7,000 bases of DNA from an uncultured Candidatus Altimarinota bacterium. GTDB lineage: Bacteria > Patescibacteriota > Gracilibacteria > BD1-5 > UBA6164. The stretch's first letter is position 1, and each line of letters opens with the position of its first letter. The notes under the pieces were generated by a model, which did no database searches, was not told where the DNA came from, and worked only from the letters and a program-made list of their open reading frames with translations. Below, one piece after another: positions 1 through 6,841 of the stretch. The position numbers and the translations under genes are program-made. The stretch lies in the NCBI GenBank assembly GCA_937931775.1, contig CALHAQ010000109.1, positions 1-7,000 of the forward strand, in the 5' to 3' direction.

Positions 1-2
1 TA

Positions 3-272
3 CAAACTGTTCTTCAATGAATGAAATCTCTCCAAATAGAAGCTCAAGCAAAAGAAATACAAAAATATGTCCTGAAACTTCAAAAAGATTTACATAGCTA
101 TGAAGAAGTATTTGGAAAACTAGGGAATTCTCTAGGAACTACAGTAAATCATTATAATGTAGGGAAAAAGCGTCTGGAAATAATAGATAAAGATATACTC
201 AAGATATCTCCTGATGCAAAGCCTTCTGAGAGTAATATACTCGATTTAGATACACCTTTTAGAGAAAAATAA
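3..272 (+). CDS. rmuC: RmuC family DNA recombination protein, C-terminal end (5' end outside window)
   Basis: This is the last 89 codons of a gene that enters from the left edge. RmuC proteins are coiled-coil proteins with a nuclease-like core, linked to limiting DNA inversions and recombination; the exact reaction is not settled. The sequence shows the typical RmuC tail: a TVLQG...LQIE stretch, a long charged helix with EIQKYVLKLQKDL, then the conserved FGKLGNSL and VNHYN block, and a short variable end before TAA. The codon just before the first ATG (position 21) is TGA at 18-20. Read as glycine it gives the QG expected in the family and keeps the frame open to the window edge, so the ATG at 21 is an internal methionine and not the start. 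The catalytic core lies outside the window. Family assignment is confident from the tail alone; exact orthology is not testable here. Confidence 0.85.
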
Positions 273-341
273 GAAATATCTCTCCAATTTCGTCAATCTA
301 TTTTCATATAAAGTCTTACCTGCTTCTTACATTGTGTGTAT

Positions 342-347
342 TATACT
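342..347 (+). promoter_or_regulatory. Possible -10 element for the exported coiled-coil gene
   Basis: TATACT matches the sigma-70 -10 consensus at five of six bases and lies 48 bases before the ATG at 396, inside the 123-bp AT-rich gap after the rmuC end. No convincing -35 is present at 16-18 bp spacing. The same TATACT hexamer occurs before trxB and before the gene at 6842. Weak evidence in such AT-rich DNA. Confidence 0.3.
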
Positions 348-395
348 CGTGCTAGTAAAATATTTTTTACTGTATATTTCTTAATTTTTCGAGTT

Positions 396-1343
396 ATGAA
401 AAAATTAACACTGTTTATAAGTATTATGTTACTACTTGGTATATCTACTGTTAGTGCTATGGAGGTTCAAGCTACATCAGCTATGAAAGTAGACGCTAAA
501 CCTATGCATATGACTGCTGAAGATAAGGAGGCAACAGCTGATATGAGCGAAGAAGAGAAAAAGGCATATATGATGGAAAAAAGAGCTGAGTTTGAGGCTC
601 TATCAGATGAAGAAAAAGAAGAGATTAAAGCAGAAAGAAAGGAGGAAATGATGGAGAAAAAAGAAGAAATGATGGAAATGAGAGATGAAGCAAAATGAGA
701 TGTAAAAGAGAATAGAATGGAGGCAAAACAAAATAGAATAGACTTTAAAGATGAAAATAAAGATGCTATAGATGCTATAAAGCAGACTCTTTCTGATGAA
801 GAAAAAGATGAATTAGCTGACCTTAAAGAATCTTTCAAAGATGCGAGCTCTGCTCTGAGAGAGGAAATGAGAGATGCTGAGGATGAAGAAGCGAAAGAAG
901 CTATCAAGGAAGAAATGAAAGAACTTGTAGATGCATATCAAGATGATATGGCTGAACTTCTATGAGATAATGAGCAAGCTCTTGAACTCCTAGAAGAAAG
1001 AATGGATGTACATGAAGCAAATAAAGAGCTTCGAGAAAAGAATAAAGAAATCCGAAGTGAGTACAGAAGTGAAAGAAAAGAATATGTACAGCAATATAAA
1101 GGAGCGTTTGTAAAAAGAATAGGAAACAAGCTTGATAAAATTCCAGCTGATAAACTAGAAACAGCTCTTGGAAAAATCGATGCTCTTATAGAAAAAATAG
1201 AAAACGATTCTAGACTTTCTGATGAAGCAAAAGAAACTAAAATTGACGCAATAGCTGCGCTCAAAGAAATAGTTGAAGAAAGAATAGAAGCAATAGAAGA
1301 AGATGAAGATCTTACAGAAATTATAGATGAACTTCTAGAATAA
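396..1343 (+). CDS. Exported, highly charged coiled-coil protein of unknown function
   Basis: A 315-residue protein without a named family that I recognise. Residues 1-21 form a clear Sec signal peptide: MKK, a hydrophobic stretch LTLFISIMLLLGIS, then VSA as the likely signal peptidase I site after A21. The rest is nearly all Glu, Lys, Asp, Arg, Ala and Met with heptad-like spacing, so it is predicted to be almost entirely helical and coiled. There are no cysteines and no second membrane segment, so it should be periplasmic or released. A Met-rich part (about residues 22-115) includes tandem EEMMEKKEEMMEM. The last 80 residues carry a more ordered helical block (AFVKRIGNKLDKIPADKL...ALGKIDALIEKIE) that resembles tails I recall in other candidate-phylum exported proteins. 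Glycines 101 and 190 are TGA codons (696-698, 963-965). An upstream GTG at 336 is in frame, but the signal peptide begins at 396. No Shine-Dalgarno sequence is seen. Confidence 0.88.
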
Positions 1344-1356
1344 TTTCTCTTAAACA

Positions 1357-1390
1357 AAAAAAATCTCAGAATTTAATCTGAGATTTTTTT
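1357..1390. terminator. Bidirectional intrinsic terminator between the coiled-coil gene and hflX
   Basis: A perfect 14-bp inverted repeat (1357-1370 paired with 1377-1390) surrounds a 6-base loop ATTTAA. The core is ATCTCAGA/TCTGAGAT, flanked by an A-run (1356-1363) on the left and a T-run (1384-1390) on the right, so transcripts on either strand end in a U-tract. It lies 13 bases after the stop at 1343 and overlaps the hflX TAA stop (1389-1391), which sits at the base of the stem. It fits termination of both converging units. Confidence 0.9.
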
Positions 1391-2564
1391 ATGTTATTTC
1401 TAATAATTCTATTATAGCTTCAAATCCTGTTTTATTATGAGTTGAGATATAAAGAACTTTCTTCTTATAAAACTTTTTCTTGAGTTCAATAAGCATATGT
1501 CATGAAATCATATCTATTTTATTAAACACATAGATTCTTTCTTGCTTGGCTCAAATCTTATCAAGTATATCATCAACCACTTGTATTTTTTCATCTATCT
1601 TAGGATCGCTGGCATCAACCACATGAAAAAGTAGATCTGATTCTATAGAATCTTCTAAAGTAGAAGCAAAAGCATCTACAAGCTCAGGTGGTAAATCTCT
1701 AATAAAACCAATAGTATCAGAGAGGAGTACTTCTTTTCACTTTACATATTCTCCCTGTGGAGTATTACTTGGAGCAATCCACATTTTTCATACGCTTGTT
1801 GATAAAGTTGCAAAAAGCTTATCTTCACTCAGTACTCATTTATTTGTTAGGGCATTTAAAAGAGTAGATTTTCATGCATTGGTATATCATACTATCCCTA
1901 CTGTAAGAAAGCCTTTTTTCTTTCTTCCCTGACGATGTGTTTCACGAACTTTCGAGTATCCATCAAGCTTTTTTCTGATCTCTTTTTCTCTATTACTCAA
2001 GTGACGCTTCATAATCTCTGTATTGGTTTCACCGGATCATTTTCATCCTTGTTTTCAAAGTTCCATTCACATATTAAATATTCTCGGTCACATATGTTTT
2101 ATAGCTGCGAGTTCTATTTGAAGTTTTGTTTCTTCTGTTTTAGCATTTTTCTCAAATATCTTCAGTATCAAATCTACTCTATCCCATGCCACAGCTCAAA
2201 TTTCTTTAAGATGAGAATTGAGATTATACATCTGATGTGGTTTGAGTATATTTCCAAGTACTAAAAGATTTGCTCACTGCAAGTGCATTTCATTTTTGAT
2301 CTCATCAAGTTTTCATCATCCTATATAGGTTTTATAATCAGGAAGTGAGCGTTTTTGGATATGTTCTAAAATCACCACTCATCAAAAAGTCGTCACTAGA
2401 TTTTCTAGTTCGATCATTCTATCTTCCATGTCTTTTTTTTCTTTCAAATCATGAGGCAGAATATCCGCAATAAAAACTTTGAGAGTTTCACTACCATCTC
2501 ATACTTTTGCCTGCAGAGCTTCTAGATCTCTTTCACTCAGGTCACTATAATCTATCGTTCACAT
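1389..2564 (-). CDS. hflX: GTPase HflX (ribosome-associated)
   Basis: A 391-residue protein, normal HflX length. HflX binds the 50S subunit and splits stalled or stress-inactivated ribosomes using GTP; it acts in the cytoplasm. The order is an N-terminal HflX domain with YIGGGKLDEI (about residues 84-93), the linker signature HMGPRIFNMGMELGKQGG followed by GSGET, a basic coiled-coil linker, then the G domain. G1 is GYTNAGKST (226-234, Lys232), G3 is SDTIGFIRDLPP (Asp283), G4 is NKID (348-351), and G5 is near ISTHNKTG. About 20 glycines are TGA, including P-loop Gly231 (1872-1874), Gly226 and four in the GGKGSGE region. The GSGET segment is a few residues shorter than the usual GTRGPGE form. 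The start ATG (2562-2564) lies one base after the HAD gene's stop, so translation is probably coupled; no Shine-Dalgarno sequence is visible. The ends and frame were traced codon by codon. Confidence 0.95.
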
Positions 2565-2565
2565 A

Positions 2566-3165
2566 TTATAAGTACATATCAATACAATAGTAATCTATTC
2601 ATGCCCTGCTTGCTGCCTCTCAATCTGAATCAGGATTATCTCCTACCATAATAAATTGTTTTTTATCCTTATTCGTACTTTCTATAATAGTTTCTATTCA
2701 TTCAGGATGAGGTTTAGAGAAGTATACTTTATCTCTTCCATATACATTTACAAAGTACTTCTCAATATTTAGCTTTTTGATAGCATTTTCAAGAGTTTTA
2801 TCCATATTATTAGAAAGAATATGGAAGGTATAATTTCAAGAATTATTTCTAATAAAATCAGTAAGAGCTCTATTTTCTACTATATCAGAAATAAAATCTG
2901 TCTCTGCTTTTAAAAGTATGGCATCAACAGAATCCTTTCACGCTTGTCCAATCTGTGTGATTATAAGCTCCGCAAACATATGAGAATTCATCTCTTTATG
3001 CTCTTTTTGTAATCACAGTTCTACTGAGAGTTTTTTCATATTTTCTCTTGCATAACTCCAGTCAATAATCAAATGAGCTATAGTGGCATCAAAATCAAAA
3101 ATAATATCTGTATAATCTGAGTTCTCCAGATGTTCTATAAGTTGCTGTGTGTTATATGTTTTCAT
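2566..3165 (-). CDS. HAD superfamily hydrolase (phosphatase-like)
   Basis: A 199-residue protein carrying all four haloacid dehalogenase motifs. Motif I is DFDAT (nucleophile Asp24, acid Asp26, Thr28), motif II is LSNN (Ser118), motif III is the Lys of SKPHP (Lys151), and motif IV is VGDNPDSD (Asp176, Asp181). Asp26 after the nucleophile favours phosphatase or phosphotransferase chemistry over dehalogenation. The helical insert between motifs I and II (about residues 30-105) fits a C1 cap, as in phosphoglycolate phosphatase-like members, so a small phosphorylated metabolite is the likely substrate; which one cannot be read. Six glycines are TGA (residues 51, 76, 110, 156, 182, 189). It is the first gene of a leftward pair with hflX, one base apart, and is divergent from trxB. 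The ATG at 3163-3165 is the first in frame and places motif I at a normal distance from the N-terminus. Confidence 0.9.
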
Positions 3166-3307
3166 AAATAAATAATACCCTATTTAAAAGAAATGAGAAA
3201 AGTTTTTAATAAAATCTCTTAAAATAATAATACTGAAACTTAAGATTTATTTTACATTAGTTTTTACTATACTTCTAACATACAATATTTTTAATAAATC
3301 GGAGAAC
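3166..3307. promoter_or_regulatory. Divergent intergenic region, HAD-hflX operon and trxB
   Basis: This 142-bp AT-rich gap must hold promoters for both directions. Toward trxB there is TATACT at 3268-3273 with a poor TTTATT -35 at 3246-3251, and GGAG at 3301-3304, three bases before the ATG. That GGAG is the only Shine-Dalgarno-like sequence seen before a gene in this window. Toward the HAD gene, TATTAT on the minus strand at 3172-3177 is only six bases from the ATG and would give an almost leaderless message. An imperfect inverted repeat (arms near 3208-3222 and 3240-3253, core AAATCT/AGATTT) sits between them and could be an operator. All of these are weak in such AT-rich DNA. Confidence 0.4.
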
Positions 3308-4210
3308 ATGGATTACGATGTAGTGATAGTAGGATCAGGAAGTGCTGGACTCCCTGCTGGGATGTACGCAAGTAGATATAAACTCAAGAATGTAGTAATA
3401 GGAAAAGAACCAGGGTGAGCTCTTGCAACCAGTCATCAAGTTGAAAACTGGCCAGGAGTACTCTCTGCACCAGGAAAAGAAATCATGGATAGTTTTGCTG
3501 AGCATGCTATAAACTCTGGGAGTGAAATAATTCAAGATACTGTCAGCTCTATAGAAAAAAATAGTGAGTGATTTATAGTAAAAACAACGAATAAAGAAAT
3601 CACCTCAAAATATGTAGTACTCGCATCAGGAAATACTTATAGAAAACTCTGAGTTCCAGGTGAAGCTGAATTTCTTGGTAAATGAGTGAGTTATTGTGCT
3701 ACCTGTGATGGAAATTTTTTCAAAAATAGAGATATAGTTCTCGTTGGTGGATGAAATACAGCTCTCACAGAAGCACTCTATCTCTCAGAGTTATGTAGTA
3801 AAGTGTATCTCGTACATAGAAAAGATACTTTTAGAGCTGAGGATATATGGGTAGATCAAGTAAAGAAAAAAGATAATATAGAGCTCGTACTCAAAGAAGA
3901 AGTAGATCATATCAGAGGGACTATGTTTCTCGAAGAAGTGGTTCTCAAAAGTGGAAAAGTACTCAAAGCTGATGGATTCTTCGTAGCGATTTGATCTGAT
4001 CCATCTATAGATCTTGTCAAAGATATGAATCCAAAGGTGGATGATGAAAACTGTCTTGTAGTAGATAAGAGGCAAGAGACATCAGTAAAGGGTCTCTACG
4101 CAGCAGGAGATGTTACTACAAACTCAAATAAATTCAAACAAACGATTATGAGTGCTGCAGAATGATGTCTTGCAGCTGATAGTATTCATGAAGACATGTT
4201 AAGAGGGTAA
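3308..4210 (+). CDS. trxB: Thioredoxin reductase (NADPH)
   Basis: A 300-residue flavoprotein that passes electrons from NADPH through FAD and a redox disulfide to thioredoxin in the cytoplasm. Visible motifs in order: FAD-binding GSGSAG (residues 9-14); VENWPG; a KLGVPGE segment; the active-site disulfide CATC (Cys130, Cys133) in SYCATCDG; NADPH-binding VGGGNTA (Gly147-149); HRKDTFR (170-176), which fits the 2'-phosphate-binding HRRxxxR motif; VAIGSDPS; and the C-terminal FAD motif AAGDV (Asp268) followed by FKQT and SAAEGCLAAD. The usual Arg before Gln in that last block is Lys. Seven glycines are TGA (3416, 3569, 3650, 3683, 3752, 3992, 4163), all at positions where the family has glycine or tolerates it. 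The start follows GGAG and gives the usual MDYDVVIVG opening. No thioredoxin gene is adjacent. The last 33 bases recur beyond the helicase gene. Confidence 0.96.
4178..4210 (+). repeat. Direct repeat, intact copy: 3' end of trxB
   Basis: The final 33 bases of trxB (DSIHEDMLRG plus TAA) match 6746-6778 in the same orientation at 28 of 33 positions, with no gaps. The first 17 bases are identical. Homology begins sharply at the GAT codon and stops at the stop codon. The two copies bracket the helicase gene. Confidence 0.85.
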
Positions 4211-4214
4211 ATTA

Positions 4215-6635
4215 TTACCTTACATTAACAAGATGTGGTTTCATTCCTTCCCAATCTGTAATTGGTTCTATATCATCATCTTTCTCATATAGTCCTAATA
4301 TAATTTTATTGAACCTCTTCTCTTGATATACATTTTGTACTGAATAATCAATTCCTATCTTCTCTTCAAGAATATCTTGGATAAAGTCTGACCATGAGTG
4401 TAAATGAAATTTTTGTCATGCAGCTGCAACTCAAGTCTTGAACCATGTGCGAGGTTTTCATACAAGCAAACTCCTTAATTTTTCTAAAGTTAGATTACTT
4501 ATAAGTCGCCGATGTTCTAAATTTATAAAATCGAGATATCCATCATCTTGTTCAAACATTTCATCTTCTTTTATAATCATTTTCTTGAATAATAACATCA
4601 AGTCATCCCAAGAAGTTATTTCTTGCTCTTGAACTGAGAATATATTATATAACATAAATTTACAATACGCTCTTTTCTCGATATCACCCAGATATGGTCA
4701 TCTCACAAGAGGAGTAATTTCATCAAGAATATCACTAAGTTTAAATCATGGCAACAGGTTAGACTCTTCGTTAGTCACGTACCATTCAGCATCTTTATCT
4801 AATAATAGATCTCTTACATTTGAGATATTGAAAGAATTTAGTTTACTGGCTTTTGTTCAAACCTTTTCCACATACGGCATCTTATGTTTTTTCGAAACAG
4901 TTAAGCTTTCCAGAAACATACCTAGTGTCATATCTATAGTTCTCTCCCTTCCTACAAAGCTCTTTCCAAAGAAATTATTACTTACTATTTCTATTGGTAA
5001 TGTTTCCTTTCTATTTTTAAAAATATCTGGCTGTGTATTCACTACATTAAAAAACTCTGCAGGATCTTCTCAAATCATTTTACAGTACTCTGCTAATGTT
5101 TGATTTACTTTTAATTGATCTCAGATATATGGAAAATCATAATACATCATGATTTCAGATATTCTCATATTATCTCAAAGCCAAATACTTTTTATCTTGC
5201 CTCTTAGTCCTTCTTTATCTCATTCTGGAGCATCTTCTGGTATATGGTCAAATAAATGTTTTACTCATCTCATAGAGATGTTTCTTGCAAGTATATCTCT
5301 TCGGCTCGATACTGGATCAACCATATATACCTTTTTCTTTGAAACCTTAGTACCATCAGGAAGAGTATTTTTTCCATGGAGTGCTCTTCATAATATCTGC
5401 ATATATACAGCCGGAGAAAGTGTTGGTCTAAGATTTATAACACCATCTATATTATCAGGATCCCAACTTTCTTTGAGTACGTCACAACTTGTGATAACTT
5501 GAACCTCTCCACTTTCGAATTTATCTTTTTGATCCTCTATATCTTCAGTAGTACCGTCAACATGAGTAGAAGAAATGCCATTATCTTTGAGGTATTCTGT
5601 AAGGTCTTTAGAAGTTTGTACATTTGGCATAAATATAGCCATCTTTTTTCCTTTTAACTCATTTTGAAAAAGTTCAAGAATTTTTGGGTAGATTTCTTTA
5701 AGTTCAATCTTTCCCAATGATTCCATACTATAATCTGCTCATTGTTTTTTTAACTTTCCATACTCTGATTCAGGGAATTCTAAACCAATAGAATCATCTA
5801 CTTCAGGAATATATCAATCTCTCATTGCCTCATCTATAAGATATTCTCATATCTTCTCAGGAAATAATTCTTCTACTGTTTTACTCAATAATTCAGGTGT
5901 AGCAGTAAAACCAATTTTTTTACACTGTAAGAAATTGATTATTTCTTTTGTTTTCTTTCATAAGAGTTTTGTATGAATCTCGTCAGATATACATACATCA
6001 AAATCGTCTGCTTGTATATCTCATTTCTTTATAGAATTCCTGAGTGTATCAACTGAGGCAATAGTGACTTGTCCAATATCATCTTTTTTTGTTCATGAAA
6101 TTTCACTATACTCTATTCAGAGGACCTCCATTTCCTCTTTTGCTCTTGTAAGTGCTGCTTTAGAAGGAACAGTTATAAGGACTCTTTGATGTTCAGAAAC
6201 AGTCGTGATAGCTCTTACTAGTTCTCAAAAAATAACTGTCTTTCAGGTAGAAGTTGCTGAGTGTATATAACCACTTTGTTCTTTCCCATTGAATAAAAAC
6301 TCCATAGTTTTTTTGAGTAACTCCATCTGGTATGGCCTGAGCCTCTCTGAATCAAAATAGTCTTTTATGTGTTGTTCTCCAAAAAGTTCAAGAACATTTC
6401 AAACACGGGTAGTAGTGTAATCAGTATCTACACTTCCTTTTCTTGCTTTTAGTAAATCTTTTGGAAGACTTCAATACTTCTCTTGTAATTCTGCCCAAGT
6501 TAAAGACTCTAATTCACTTGAAATATTTTCAGGTAAATCTTCAGATACAAATCCTAGTTCTTCAAGTAATTTTAGAGTTTCTTCACTTGCTCAATCTCAA
6601 AACATATTAGTAAGAGTCTTGTCATGAAATCACAT
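4215..6635 (-). CDS. DExH-box superfamily 2 helicase, 806 residues, with a long C-terminal region I do not recognise
   Basis: An NTP-driven nucleic-acid translocase of superfamily 2, near the DEAD/DEAH and type III restriction Res-subunit helicases. Motifs in order: LRPYQMELL (Q-like segment, about residue 104), motif I SATSTGKT (Lys132), motif Ia VLITVPSKA, motif II DEIH (218-221), motif III TAT (244-246), a second RecA fold with MAIFMPN, motif V near VITSCDVLKESWD, and motif VI QILGRALH (Gln413, Gly416, Arg417). Residues from about 450 to 806 match no domain I can name; they are helical and contain Trp-acidic motifs (SWDDL, SWSDF). There is no visible nuclease motif. About 25 glycines are TGA, including motif I Gly131 and motif VI Gly416. 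The ATG at 6633-6635 is the first in frame after a stop; an internal ATG near 6609 is an alternative. Roles in DNA repair, defence or RNA metabolism are all possible. It converges on trxB with 4 bp between stops and no terminator. Confidence 0.9.
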
Positions 6636-6663
6636 ATATCATTTATATTTAAAATGTATAACT

Positions 6664-6669
6664 ATTATA
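6664..6669 (-). promoter_or_regulatory. Possible -10 element of the helicase gene
   Basis: On the minus strand this reads TATAAT, a perfect -10 hexamer, 28 bases upstream of the helicase ATG. No good -35 lies 16-18 bp further upstream. The DNA here is very AT-rich, so a chance match is possible. Confidence 0.35.
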
Positions 6670-6745
6670 AAAATAGCATATGTTTACTAAAAATACAATT
6701 TTCTTAAGATTTCATTTACTTATGTATAATAAATACCTATTAATC

Positions 6746-6778
6746 GATAGTATTCATGAAGATATGCTGAGAGAATAA
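6746..6778 (+). pseudogene. trxB 3'-end remnant (second copy of the trxB tail)
   Basis: It reads DSIHEDMLRE and then TAA, in parallel with DSIHEDMLRG and TAA at the end of trxB. Five of 33 bases differ: GAC/GAT and TTA/CTG are synonymous, and only the last codon changes (GGG to GAA). This pattern suggests both copies spent time as the coding end of a thioredoxin reductase gene. The sequence just upstream does not look like TrxB, so this is only a fragment. It lies in frame at the end of a 32-codon frame from ATG 6680, whose first 22 codons show no homology I recognise; I do not call that a gene. The likely reading is the old end of trxB left behind when the helicase block came in. Confidence 0.65.
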
Positions 6779-6782
6779 AATC

Positions 6783-6813
6783 TTTACAATACCTAAAATC
6801 TAAATAATATACT
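6783..6813 (+). promoter_or_regulatory. Candidate promoter for the gene at 6842
   Basis: TTTACA (6783-6788, five of six to the -35 consensus) and TATACT (6808-6813, five of six to the -10 consensus) are separated by 19 bp, slightly long. A start of transcription near 6820 would leave a leader of about 22 bases before the TTG at 6842. Confidence 0.4.
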
Positions 6814-6836
6814 ACAAATAATAATTAATATTTGTA
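6813..6836. repeat. 24-bp inverted repeat, possible operator
   Basis: TACAAATA (6813-6820) and its exact reverse complement TATTTGTA (6829-6836) flank an 8-base AT-only centre. It starts on the last base of the candidate -10 and spans the expected transcription start, a classic place for a repressor site. It has no U-tract and so does not look like a terminator. AT-only palindromes arise easily by chance, but the paired C and G raise the interest a little. Confidence 0.4.
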
Positions 6837-6841
6837 AATAA

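Noticed and set aside
336..395. GTG at 336 as the start of the exported protein
   Set aside because: The 20 extra residues would put a second hydrophobic stretch before a textbook signal peptide that begins with MKK at 396.
467..1357. Two long minus-strand Ser-rich frames opposite the coiled-coil gene
   Set aside because: They are the antisense of Glu/Lys/Met-rich codons; low-complexity Ser/Phe/Ile composition and no start context. The plus strand has a signal peptide and a continuous frame.
1935..2264. Plus-strand frame rich in Phe and Cys
   Set aside because: It lies wholly inside hflX, whose minus-strand frame carries all GTPase motifs.
3308..4210. trxB as a pseudogene with seven nonsense codons
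   Set aside because: All interruptions are TGA, none TAA or TAG, there are no frameshifts, and they fall at glycine positions; the gene is intact under table 25.
6680..6745. Small 32-codon gene ending in the trxB-like tail
   Set aside because: The first 22 codons show no recognisable family or ribosome binding site, and the frame overlaps the helicase promoter region; a remnant is the simpler reading.
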